Part shown: positions 55,111 to 63,593 of the stretch, one piece after another
Layout of the letters: each line of letters starts with the position of its first letter
How positions within the stretch are numbered: the stretch's first letter is position 1
Source: a virus
DNA: 64,000 nt
IMG/VR virus record: IMGVR_UViG_3300036466_000332
Location: 1 to 64,000 of that record
Strand: one strand, 5' to 3'
Program-made: the position numbers and the translations under genes
Notes under the pieces: generated by a model
Database searches by the model: none
What the model saw: only the letters and a program-made list of their open reading frames with translations
Told to the model about the DNA's origin: nothing

Positions 55111-55968
55111 ATGGTAAATGTAAAAGATTATATGTATTTTAAAAATTTATACGATGTTACAAACGATCCTAAAGTTTTTAGAGAAATAGGAGACGGGTTA
55201 TATGAACTTATTGAAAAGACACCATTTTTCTTTGAGGTGTTTCGTCATGAGGATCTAATACATGAATATATAGAAGAGATAATAGATGTTTTAAATTTTA
55301 AAAATAAAAAATCATGGATGGATTGTGACGAAGACTGCGGTAAGTGCCATATATATTGTGAGAAGGCTATAGATATCATGTATCTACCTTTTTATAGGGG
55401 GTATCCGAAAGATAAAAAACTTTTGGATGAATTGATAGCAAGTTTTAATGATAATATGTTAATCGAGCAATGTCCTAATCTAGCCATCTATTATTTGAAT
55501 GAAGTTCCAGGTGAATTTGTTAAACTCTTAAATGAAAAGATGGTTTTAAATACACTTGTAGAAACCGTTGCAATATGGGTTGGTCAAGTTATAGAATGGT
55601 TGGGTTCACCAGTTGATTACCTTATGATGTATAAAAATATGCAGGGTATAACAGCTGAAAGTGACGACAAATTCAATGAAGAAAGATTCGTGGTTGATAA
55701 GGATACGCCTATTGATTACGAGAAATACAGAGTTGTACCTATACTTTGTGATGAATTCTATCAAACATATAAGGAACATATGTTGGAACTTATGTTTGAG
55801 TGGCTTTTAGATTATAAGTCAAGGGACTACATTATTTCTTATATAAATGATAATTTTGAAAAATTTGTGCGTTCCTTAACAGACATGTTACCATATTATG
55901 TGGATTCTAAAACAGACAATAAAATTTTAGCAAAGGATATAACAGAGAAATTGAGAGGAGGATATTGA
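55111..55968 (+). CDS. Hypothetical protein with Cys cluster
   Basis: 285 residues from the ATG at 55111 with GGGAGGTG upstream. Near residue 72 a cluster MDCDEDCGKCHIYCEKA (C-x3-C-x2-C-x3-C) may bind zinc. The remainder is helical with aromatic segments (TVAIWVGQVIEWLGSPVDYL). No family recognised. Stop overlaps the next start. Confidence 0.63.
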   Translation: MVNVKDYMYFKNLYDVTNDPKVFREIGDGLYELIEKTPFFFEVFRHEDLIHEYIEEIIDVLNFKNKKSWMDCDEDCGKCHIYCEKAIDIMYLPFYRGYPKDKKLLDELIASFNDNMLIEQCPNLAIYYLNEVPGEFVKLLNEKMVLNTLVETVAIWVGQVIEWLGSPVDYLMMYKNMQGITAESDDKFNEERFVVDKDTPIDYEKYRVVPILCDEFYQTYKEHMLELMFEWLLDYKSRDYIISYINDNFEKFVRSLTDMLPYYVDSKTDNKILAKDITEKLRGGY

Positions 55969-57071
55969 TGCTGACATTGAGGGATGTGGAGAAGATAAGA
56001 GATTTAGTGGAAAGATACCAGTTAAGTGGTAACCCTTTCCATAAAGCTGTGATTTATTTTGAGTACGGTATAGAGGGAGCTTTATATTTAAAAGAGTATT
56101 CAGTTGCAGCTACACTGATTAAAAAGAATCCTGGTTTAATAAATAAAGAATCAGCTAGGAAATTAAAATTCAGAGAAGAAATATTTAAGATGTTGGTTAA
56201 TGATTTTAGAGCATCTAAAGAAAAGATAACAAAATCCACCTCTGATACAGAAGGACTGGAAATGATTATAGATATCTGTAAGGAGATAGAACCAACACAT
56301 AACACAAAGAAATTAGATATGTCTTTTGTGTTTGATATTTATAGATTATATGCTGAATGTCCATTCTTTGAGGATTATGATTTTCTTACGGATGTTGCTT
56401 TCAAAGGCTTTATGGACACAACAGAATTCGTGGATAATTTATTTTATAAGTCCACGTTACACACTGCTGTGTTTGAATTATCTCAGACAATGATTAACAT
56501 GGCACCATACATGGGAGTCTATCTAGATTTACTTGTGGCTTTAATGCATATTTTTGTGAGACTTTACTATGGTGATGATATAATCGATAGAGGAGAAAGA
56601 AAGGTTTTAATGGAAGAGATAAAAGATTCCATTTGTGAATGTACTACAACAGTGGATACAGACACCATATTGAAAACTATCGTTTATATTAAGTCAATGG
56701 AAAGAACATCTAAATTCTATATCGATAAATTTGAATACGAACTACCTTCAGATAGGGATGAAGAATCAGCCCAGATGGAGATAATTGATAATCTTTATGA
56801 TTATTTGGAAAAGAGAATAGATAATGAATATGAAGATATCAAATACGATGATATTGAAATTATCGATGTGGTTCAAGAACTCACTCATGAAAATGGTTTA
56901 AGAAGAGTGGCAGTATATAAATATATCAAAGACAACATACTTGATTTCAATGTTGAAGGTTTCTACGATGTTCAAAAAGAAGTCTATCTTTTAGATTTAA
57001 TTGATAATGACACAAATACCAATGTCAGCGAAGATATGGACATCGAGGAGAACAACGAAGATTTAAAATAA
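55968..57071 (+). CDS. Hypothetical helical protein
   Basis: 367 residues, start ATG overlapping the preceding TGA (TGATG), site GAGGAGG. Helical, acidic at the C-terminus (EDMDIEENNEDLK). No catalytic motif identified. Translationally coupled to the gene before, so the products may act together. Confidence 0.63.
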   Translation: MLTLRDVEKIRDLVERYQLSGNPFHKAVIYFEYGIEGALYLKEYSVAATLIKKNPGLINKESARKLKFREEIFKMLVNDFRASKEKITKSTSDTEGLEMIIDICKEIEPTHNTKKLDMSFVFDIYRLYAECPFFEDYDFLTDVAFKGFMDTTEFVDNLFYKSTLHTAVFELSQTMINMAPYMGVYLDLLVALMHIFVRLYYGDDIIDRGERKVLMEEIKDSICECTTTVDTDTILKTIVYIKSMERTSKFYIDKFEYELPSDRDEESAQMEIIDNLYDYLEKRIDNEYEDIKYDDIEIIDVVQELTHENGLRRVAVYKYIKDNILDFNVEGFYDVQKEVYLLDLIDNDTNTNVSEDMDIEENNEDLK

Positions 57072-57112
57072 ATTTCCTTAGCCTATAACAAAAAAATAGA
57101 TAAGGAAATATA

Positions 57113-57124
57113 ATTATATATTAT
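57113..57124 (+). promoter_or_regulatory. Early-type promoter box
   Basis: ATTATATATTAT, 53 bases before the start at 57177. The leader is A-rich like the others. Confidence 0.7.
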
Positions 57125-57176
57125 TAGAGTGAAGCAAGTTGAATATTAAAAAAAAAATTAAAAAGGAGATGGTCAA

Positions 57177-57962
57177 ATGAAAAAAGATATTGATAATTTT
57201 GAAAATGACAACAATGGTAATGAAAGAGACAATAATCAAAGTAGGGGGAATAAAAAAATGAGCAACGAGAGACCAAAGAAAACAAGTCTAAAAGATAGTT
57301 TCAACGACAGAGATTTCAGCCCACAACACAGTGGTGTTAATTTGGGTTCAGTGAAGGAATATGACGAACCTGAATTATTAGTTACTAATTTAAGCTATCA
57401 AGCAATCTCAGATTTCCTGCTTGAGAACATACAGGAAATTAAACCTGAAAAGGTTAACTGGGAAAGGTTTGATATCGAATCACTTGCTAGTCAAATTCAA
57501 GTTGACAGTGAGGCTGCTATTGATACCATTTGTAAAATTAGTGGTGCAAACTATCGTGATGGTAGATTCACAGATTTCTTCGATGCTATTCCTATTTTAG
57601 TATTTAAGAAATTGGATGTTGTTGAGAAGCTATCTGTAGATGAAGATTTGGGAGCACTGTCTAGAGAAGAATATGAAATTGATTTCTCTAAGATTAAGCA
57701 GAAGAATCGTAGATTTTTCCCAAGCCACGGTATGGTTGCTAGTGTGGATAAGGTTAATGAATTGGTGTCAGTTAATGTTAACATCATTTCAGTGATTGTT
57801 TCTGCATTAGGTTATGATCCTGCTAGATTCGGTAGACCTAGTGAAAGAAACAAGTTATTCTTATATACAAAACAGCAACCACAATCCAGGAACTTTAAAA
57901 TTGCTATTGCAAATAATAAGTTTCTAGATGATAGATTATTTGATTTACTACAAAGAATTTAA
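57177..57962 (+). CDS. Hypothetical early protein
   Basis: 261 residues, AAAGGAGATGG site. The first 55 residues are polar and likely disordered (FENDNNGNERDNNQSRGNKK); an internal ATG at 57258 has GTAGGGGG upstream and could give a shorter form. From residue 80 a folded domain follows (VNWERFDIESLASQIQVDSE; GALSREEYEIDFSKIKQKNR; GMVASVDKVNELVSVNVNII). No family recognised. Monocistronic unit with a good terminator, so probably an abundant early product. Confidence 0.63.
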   Translation: MKKDIDNFENDNNGNERDNNQSRGNKKMSNERPKKTSLKDSFNDRDFSPQHSGVNLGSVKEYDEPELLVTNLSYQAISDFLLENIQEIKPEKVNWERFDIESLASQIQVDSEAAIDTICKISGANYRDGRFTDFFDAIPILVFKKLDVVEKLSVDEDLGALSREEYEIDFSKIKQKNRRFFPSHGMVASVDKVNELVSVNVNIISVIVSALGYDPARFGRPSERNKLFLYTKQQPQSRNFKIAIANNKFLDDRLFDLLQRI

Positions 57963-58000
57963 GTATATCAAATAGTTTAATTTATTATAATAAATTAAAT

Positions 58001-58036
58001 AATTCTGGGGATTCAGTTCCCCAGATTATTTTTTTA
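58001..58036 (+). terminator. Terminator
   Basis: Stem CTGGGG / CCCCAG (58005-58010 with 58019-58024), extended by AATT/AGATT, followed by ATTTTTTT. Confidence 0.78.
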
Positions 58037-58063
58037 GCCAAAAGATGAAAGGGGTGTTGAATC

Positions 58064-58831
58064 GTGGATGTATACAGAAAAAATTTCTTTAAGAATTTAG
58101 GTATATCAGAAGACAAATATAATTTTATTGCAAAGCACATAAGTAACTATGATGATGAGATATCCAGAGAATATATAAAATCTAAAAGACTCAGCCCTAA
58201 AACAGTAAATAAAATAGATATTGAAAAAATAATATATAGATTAGGGTTTGAAGAATTTTTAAAAGATTTTAAAATGTATCTTTGGTCTGTTGAAATACCT
58301 TCATTAAGGAAGCTGGATGACGTTGTTTTAAAAGAAAGGGTAAAGTCAACTTTATTTTATTACTTGGAGACTGAGGTTAGACTTGTCGTTTCTATTTTAC
58401 ACAATAGAGGTATGGATGATATAATCCAACTTGAAAAAGAAAATAATATGCAACATACAAAAACATGGTATGATTTGTACCATGATGATCTTGGGTTTTT
58501 AAATCAAAATAATAAAATGGATTTTCTCTATAAAATAAAGGATAAAGATGTAAGAGAAGAGGTTGATTTATTTTATAGATTCTTCCAAAGAGAAGAGGTT
58601 CTATTTTTGTTCCATAAATTCAATAGATATTCTCCAGCAGAAATGAATGCACTATATTTAGATAATGAAAATTTAAATGATATACTAGAAATCTATTATC
58701 ATTTTATAGAAACTTTAATGGACAGGGGATCTGGTATTCATATGAAAGAAGTTGAAGAAATTGTGAAAGAAGATTATCTAAAAGAAAATAAAGTAAAATA
58801 TATTTTGAGTGGTGGTCACAATGGATATTGA
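58064..58831 (+). CDS. Hypothetical helical protein
   Basis: 255 residues from a GTG with AAAGGGGTG upstream. Helical, with basic and acidic patches (YIKSKRLSPKTVNKIDIEKI) and a conserved-looking LWSVEIPSLRKLDDVVLKER. No family recognised. Overlaps the next gene by eleven bases; the pair is co-expressed. No clear promoter box upstream. Confidence 0.6.
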   Translation: MDVYRKNFFKNLGISEDKYNFIAKHISNYDDEISREYIKSKRLSPKTVNKIDIEKIIYRLGFEEFLKDFKMYLWSVEIPSLRKLDDVVLKERVKSTLFYYLETEVRLVVSILHNRGMDDIIQLEKENNMQHTKTWYDLYHDDLGFLNQNNKMDFLYKIKDKDVREEVDLFYRFFQREEVLFLFHKFNRYSPAEMNALYLDNENLNDILEIYYHFIETLMDRGSGIHMKEVEEIVKEDYLKENKVKYILSGGHNGY

Positions 58832-59678
58832 TTTATCTAGAAGAATAATGTTTGATCTTTTAAAATTTAAAGATAATGAAAACATCCATATGGATGAATA
58901 CAATACAGTAATAATTAATCTAAATAGTGTCTTCTCTACAACATTTTATGAGAGTATGATTAATGAATTTCTGGTAGATGAAGATAAGATGTCAGAATAT
59001 GTGTCTTCAGTTAGTGAGATGTTTAAATTGGTTTTAACATCACTTAGAACCAAAAGGGTAATACTTATATATTCAAATGAGGTTTCTAACTTTGTTAAAA
59101 TATACCCTAAATGGAGACACAACAGATACGATAATAAAAAGAAGAATGAATTTGCAAAGATGATTTTCGAACATTTTGTGGATATATTCAACCAATTGAA
59201 AAAAGCAAGTCCACTTATAGAAATCATTAATACCAAACAGTTTGACCCGGCTGTTTTCACACACGCTTTCATATTACTAAGAGATTACAAAAAAGAAATA
59301 CTTTTGATTTCAAGAGATAGGTTGGATTTCTTAAACTTAATAAATGAAAACGTGACAATGTTTGATGGGCAAGAAACATATACAAAAGAAAACTTCTGTG
59401 AAAATACAGTTAAGAAATTACCCAATATAGATATAGAGTTCTTAAAATATTATTATACTATCCGGGGTATAAAAAAATATGATTATCCAGGTGTGAGGGG
59501 TAAAGGAAGAAAGAGGACTATTAAATATATTGAAAGTAATCTTGATAGAATAGTGGATGGTGAAGATGAAAAGATACACCCATATATAAAGATATTCGAT
59601 TTTGATTTATTTATTGAAAACTTAGATGAAGAAGAATACCAGACACTTTTAGATATTGTAAATAAGTCTAAATTCTAA
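58821..59678 (+). CDS. Hypothetical protein
   Basis: 285 residues from the ATG at 58821 (GAGTGGTGG upstream); upstream in-frame GTGs at 58809 and 58812 are less likely. Helical with a basic segment near residue 230 (GVRGKGRKRTIKYIESN) that could touch nucleic acid. Ends acidic. No family recognised. Confidence 0.6.
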   Translation: MDIDLSRRIMFDLLKFKDNENIHMDEYNTVIINLNSVFSTTFYESMINEFLVDEDKMSEYVSSVSEMFKLVLTSLRTKRVILIYSNEVSNFVKIYPKWRHNRYDNKKKNEFAKMIFEHFVDIFNQLKKASPLIEIINTKQFDPAVFTHAFILLRDYKKEILLISRDRLDFLNLINENVTMFDGQETYTKENFCENTVKKLPNIDIEFLKYYYTIRGIKKYDYPGVRGKGRKRTIKYIESNLDRIVDGEDEKIHPYIKIFDFDLFIENLDEEEYQTLLDIVNKSKF

Positions 59679-59692
59679 TAGGTTGGTTAAAT

Positions 59693-59721
59693 TTAAAGAG
59701 GGGTGTACCCTCTTTTTTTGT
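59693..59721 (+). terminator. Terminator
   Basis: Stem AAAGAGGG / CCCTCTTT (59695-59702 with 59708-59715) followed by TTTT. Confidence 0.8.
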
Positions 59722-59737
59722 GAATTAAGCAGTATTC

Positions 59738-59749
59738 AACAACTATATT
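59738..59749 (+). promoter_or_regulatory. Late-type promoter box
   Basis: AACAACTATATT followed by AGA, 37 bases before the start at 59786. Confidence 0.5.
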
Positions 59750-59785
59750 AGATATCGATTACTTTTATTTAAGGAGGAAAAATAG

Positions 59786-60853
59786 ATGATTGTAGAACAG
59801 CAAATAGGTGAGATTCTCGGTACCATTTTATCTTCTAAGGTTTCTCTATCTATCAAAAAAACATTATTTAATACCATATCAAAAAACACTAGCATCACAC
59901 GTTCTGCTCAGGGTAGTTCTATTGTGTTTCCTGTTATCGCCACAGATGACATCACAAAAGATGTTACCATGGAATTAGCGAAATCAGCAGAAGTTAAAAT
60001 TGCATATGATATTAAAAGAATTTTAGAAAGAGACATTGCATCTGGACCAGATAAGGTAAATTATCAATCCGTAGTAGAAATGCTTCCTTTTGACAACTCT
60101 GGTGCTGTTGATTTGGCAACACTTAATGGTTTAAAAAATAGTGAATTAGATGCTAAGATCACATTAGAGAGAGAGGCTATTGATTACGTAGCTTCCAGAA
60201 TTAAAGACGTCAATGTTGAAGTTTATTCAGAAGCTAAATCTTATCTTATTAAAGAAAGAGGTTCTGAACCAACAAATATTGAAATAGAAGTTAAATATGT
60301 TACCGGTGGTAATAAAAATGAAATTAAATCAATAAGATACAATATGGCTATTCAAGCTGTACCTAGATATGTGCCAGCGACTACATTAAGGATGAAGTTA
60401 TCAACATATGATACAAAGAGATTTTTTAAAAGGTTCGTTTCTTTAACAAATCCAGAAAAACATTTCGTTAAAGATTTTTTAATTGACTATGATGTTATGA
60501 AAGAGATGGCTAAAGAAAGAACTAAGAAAAACAGTGTGTTTAAAGAGATAGAGCAAGCCAGACTCAAAAAAGACATGGGGTTACAAAAATACCCATTCTC
60601 AGTATTTCTGGTCACAAAAGATTTTGTAGATAAGTTAGAGTCTTCTGAAAAAATGGACATGTATAATGAAAGCCAGATGATTATGAAAAAACTGATGGCA
60701 ATGGGTATCTATATTTATGATACAGATACCGATTTAGTAGAAATCAAATACGATGGAGATAAAGTTTTTACAAAATATCCATTTGATGAAGTTGCTAAAG
60801 ACACCAGTAGATACGAAAAGGAATTAAAACAGTTAGTTAGACTAAATAAATAA
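59786..60853 (+). CDS. Probable virion protein
   Basis: 355 residues, AAGGAGGA site. N-terminal 45 residues helical, then mixed strands and helices (SITRSAQGSSIVFPVIATDD; RYNMAIQAVPRYVPATTLRM). The C-terminal domain ends in MGIYIYDTDTDLVEIKYDGD. No family recognised. A late-type promoter and strong ribosome site suggest a structural protein. Confidence 0.62.
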   Translation: MIVEQQIGEILGTILSSKVSLSIKKTLFNTISKNTSITRSAQGSSIVFPVIATDDITKDVTMELAKSAEVKIAYDIKRILERDIASGPDKVNYQSVVEMLPFDNSGAVDLATLNGLKNSELDAKITLEREAIDYVASRIKDVNVEVYSEAKSYLIKERGSEPTNIEIEVKYVTGGNKNEIKSIRYNMAIQAVPRYVPATTLRMKLSTYDTKRFFKRFVSLTNPEKHFVKDFLIDYDVMKEMAKERTKKNSVFKEIEQARLKKDMGLQKYPFSVFLVTKDFVDKLESSEKMDMYNESQMIMKKLMAMGIYIYDTDTDLVEIKYDGDKVFTKYPFDEVAKDTSRYEKELKQLVRLNK

Positions 60854-60871
60854 TAAAGGAGGTTGACATAT

Positions 60872-61858
60872 ATGGCTGTCACTAATGAAGATGCTTATAC
60901 ATTGTATGCGAGTGAGTTGTCTGAAAAAAGTTATAGAAACTATTATTCAACATTAGTAAAAGAATCCCCCAGTGATTTTGGTAAGAAAGGTAATACTTCG
61001 GATTCTGTTGTTGGGAAAGTTTCAGTGAAACTCATTTCGGCAATCACTAAAAAGATGAAGAAGATAAAGGTACATGAGATTATGGAGTCCAAAGGTGATA
61101 TTAAAAAAATAAACTATTATAAAGATTTCACACGTTTAAATAAACTTTTAGAATCATATCAAAAGGGTATGAAGAATAAATCCAAATATGCAAATATTTA
61201 TTTAGACACTTTCGATTTCATGATGAAACACAGAAGAGATTTCAGAAAATCTTTTAAGAACAACGAGGAAAATGTTATGTCCTTATTTTATGCAGGACTT
61301 ATTCTTTATATGATAGAGATGGCAACAGTTTTATCATCTGCTCTTTTAGAGTGGGCTAAAGAAGGTGAAGATTTAGATAAAACGATTGGTAATAAAAAGG
61401 AATTCAAAACTCCTTTCATTAAAACTGAAGATATATTGAGTGATGATGGTTTAAAGAAATTCTTTAAGATTGATTTCTCTAAAGAATTGATTGGTGAATC
61501 TGATATTTTTAACGGTGAATTTATCACTATGTATTCAGAGGCTTCTTTAAACGATACACTTAGAATTTTTTCTATGGGACTTGCATATTTATTATATAAG
61601 ATAACAGCTTTTTTAAGATACATAGTATATCTTTTCTTCTATGCTAAATTTTCTCTGGAAAAGAAAATTGAAAAGATTAATGACACATTAGATTTATATA
61701 GTGAAAAGGATAGTGAGAAAAGAAAAAGAGCAATGGATGAAGCCTCTAAAGAAGATAGACAATATAAGGTTTCAACTATTGAAGCAGTAAGTGATACAGA
61801 AAAACAGATCAAAAAAGATAAAGTTGAAGTTGAAGATGAAGACGGTTTTAGTCTTTAA
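60872..61858 (+). CDS. Probable virion protein, partly hydrophobic
   Basis: 328 residues from the ATG at 60872 (AAAGGAGG upstream); the TTG at 60863 abuts the site. Basic helical N-half, then hydrophobic segments near residues 142-160 (VMSLFYAGLILYMIEMATVL) and 232-260 (GLAYLLYKITAFLRYIVYLF), and a charged helical tail (EKQIKKDKVEVEDEDGF). Eighteen bases after the previous gene, same late operon. Could be a tail or ejected membrane-active protein. Confidence 0.6.
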   Translation: MAVTNEDAYTLYASELSEKSYRNYYSTLVKESPSDFGKKGNTSDSVVGKVSVKLISAITKKMKKIKVHEIMESKGDIKKINYYKDFTRLNKLLESYQKGMKNKSKYANIYLDTFDFMMKHRRDFRKSFKNNEENVMSLFYAGLILYMIEMATVLSSALLEWAKEGEDLDKTIGNKKEFKTPFIKTEDILSDDGLKKFFKIDFSKELIGESDIFNGEFITMYSEASLNDTLRIFSMGLAYLLYKITAFLRYIVYLFFYAKFSLEKKIEKINDTLDLYSEKDSEKRKRAMDEASKEDRQYKVSTIEAVSDTEKQIKKDKVEVEDEDGFSL

Positions 61859-61863
61859 AATAT

Positions 61864-61897
61864 ACGGTAGGGGTAAAACCCTACCTTATTTATTTTT
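61864..61897 (+). terminator. Terminator
   Basis: Stem GGTAGGG / CCCTACC (61866-61872 with 61879-61885) followed by TTATTTATTTTTATT. Confidence 0.78.
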
Positions 61898-61911
61898 ATT
61901 ATTTTATAACA

Positions 61912-61923
61912 GTTATATATTAT
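61912..61923 (+). promoter_or_regulatory. Early-type promoter box
   Basis: GTTATATATTAT, 25 bases before the start at 61948, the shortest leader of the family. Confidence 0.68.
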
Positions 61924-61947
61924 AAGGATAGAAGGAGATGATTATAA

Positions 61948-62262
61948 ATGGAAAAGAGAGCTAAATTTATTAAAGAGTATATTGAAAAGGTTGAAAATTT
62001 TAGGAATGCAGTAGAGGATTTAGATGGAATCAGAAATGAAATAAGAGAAGAGAATAGAGAACTTTATGATATCATTGATCAAATTGACAGGGTGGTTAGA
62101 TTATCTAATGACGATTTGGATTTCAGTTTTGATGAAGTGTTTGAACACACTATTAAAAAATGTAGTCTAGTAAAGATGATAGGTGTTGATAATTTTAATG
62201 AGAAGGCAATATGGGACTTGGGCAATACACTATTAGATGAATCAAGAAGGGGTGACGAATAA
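61948..62262 (+). CDS. Hypothetical helical protein
   Basis: 104 residues, GAAGGAGATG site. Coiled-coil-like N-half (FIKEYIEKVENFRNAVEDLD), acidic. Ends exactly where the next gene starts. First gene of an early operon to 63448. No family recognised. Confidence 0.62.
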   Translation: MEKRAKFIKEYIEKVENFRNAVEDLDGIRNEIREENRELYDIIDQIDRVVRLSNDDLDFSFDEVFEHTIKKCSLVKMIGVDNFNEKAIWDLGNTLLDESRRGDE

Positions 62263-62496
62263 ATGTACACTGTTAGCTTGAGATTTGATGGTAAGGATAA
62301 TAATGAAAAAGAAATAGTTGTTCACTCTAATGTCAAACCTGAATTAAAATGGGCGTTGAAAGTAAACCACAAAAATATAATCTATATTCTTAGAATTGAT
62401 GATGTGGTGTTGGATACAACAGCCAATACCGATTACATTATATGCAAGTGTAATGTTTTAAAAAAGATATATGATGGTGGTGAGAAAAATGAATAG
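62263..62496 (+). CDS. Small beta-rich hypothetical protein
   Basis: 77 residues, start abutting the previous stop, GAAGGGGTG site. Predicted beta sandwich (MYTVSLRFDGKDNNEKEIVV; IIYILRIDDVVLDTTANTDY). Two Cys in YIICKCNV. No family recognised. Confidence 0.6.
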   Translation: MYTVSLRFDGKDNNEKEIVVHSNVKPELKWALKVNHKNIIYILRIDDVVLDTTANTDYIICKCNVLKKIYDGGEKNE

Positions 62497-63448
62497 AGAT
62501 ATTAATGTTCGGGATATAGATAATATGAGTGACCTTTCTTTTTATAAAGCTATTGGTACTTGGGGTGGGAGTTTCTTAGTTTATTATATCAATAATGCTG
62601 AACCAAATGAAGAATATGTAAGAAGACTTTCTATGATTAATTTAGTGAGTGAAGATATAATACTTTCCCACAAGGAGTTAGAAGTGTTCCATCACCGCTC
62701 TAAAGATATATTGCCTGACGGTTTTTCTATTTTAGATGCACTGAGTGTTTTTAAAAATATGGATAAGATAAAGGTGATTGATTCTATAGGGGATGTTAGT
62801 TTCTTGAATAATTTCAATTTTCCTATTAAGGTTGATTTGATAGTAAAAGAAGACATACCAAAATACTTAGAGTATCTATTTACAGAAAACAAAAATGAAT
62901 TGCTGGAAGATTTATTTTTAGAGACTATACTAAAAGAAATTTCTAACAATGAAAAAATATACCAATTCGCATATGAGATTTTCGAATTTTATGATTACAA
63001 TATAAATGGGTTTGGTTTACAAGAAAATCCAGGGTATTTTGATTTAGAAAATAAATATAAGGATAAAGATTTAAAGATAACGAAAAAAGAAGCAGAAGAA
63101 ATAGATTTTGATGGTGTTGTCGTATTAGAGGGTTTATCTAAACCTTATATGAAAGATATAGTTGGATGGTATATACATGTGCTAGAGGAAGTAGAAGATT
63201 TAAAAATAATAAATAAATATAAATTTCTAGGTGGGGATATGGATGATTTGACTAATAAATTATATAGAGCTATAGTGGATAATCTCATATATTACCATGA
63301 AGATGATAATATTAGTTTTTATGATGGTTATACAGATGAGTCTCTATCCATTCATATCGGTATTTCTCCTATATTCTATTATGAGAAAGATGAAAGTTTC
63401 GAAAATAAAGGTGACTTGATAGATGCAATAATGGGTTATGTATCATAA
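62489..63448 (+). CDS. Hypothetical protein
   Basis: 319 residues from the ATG at 62489, overlapping the end of the previous gene, with GATGGTGGTGAG upstream; an in-frame ATG at 62471 lacks a site. Acidic, helical, with a Trp/Gly segment near residue 25 (KAIGTWGGSFLVYYINNAE). No family recognised. Confidence 0.62.
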   Translation: MNRDINVRDIDNMSDLSFYKAIGTWGGSFLVYYINNAEPNEEYVRRLSMINLVSEDIILSHKELEVFHHRSKDILPDGFSILDALSVFKNMDKIKVIDSIGDVSFLNNFNFPIKVDLIVKEDIPKYLEYLFTENKNELLEDLFLETILKEISNNEKIYQFAYEIFEFYDYNINGFGLQENPGYFDLENKYKDKDLKITKKEAEEIDFDGVVVLEGLSKPYMKDIVGWYIHVLEEVEDLKIINKYKFLGGDMDDLTNKLYRAIVDNLIYYHEDDNISFYDGYTDESLSIHIGISPIFYYEKDESFENKGDLIDAIMGYVS

Positions 63449-63480
63449 GCTGGGTTTACACTCAGCTTTTTTTTATTTTT
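63447..63480 (+). terminator. Terminator
   Basis: Stem AGCTGGG / CTCAGCT (63448-63454 with 63461-63467, one G-U pair) followed by eight T. Confidence 0.78.
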
Positions 63481-63519
63481 CAGTAACAATCTTTTGAAGG
63501 ATTGTACAAATTCCTTTTG

Positions 63520-63531
63520 ATTATATATTAT
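63520..63531 (+). promoter_or_regulatory. Early-type promoter box
   Basis: ATTATATATTAT, 63 bases before the RNA polymerase gene start; leader contains AACAAATAAAATATT, shared with the leaders at 3695 and 8836. Confidence 0.7.
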
Positions 63532-63593
63532 ATAGACGAAACAAATAAAATATTAAAAGGAAAACAATTTATTTATCATAATAAGGAGATGAT

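Noticed and set aside
63485-63500. AACAATCTTTTGAAGG before the RNA polymerase beta-prime N-part
   Set aside because: Similar to the sequence at 5764 but ends in TTGAAGG, not TA/TT plus G, and a perfect early box lies 20 bases later. Kept out of the promoter list.
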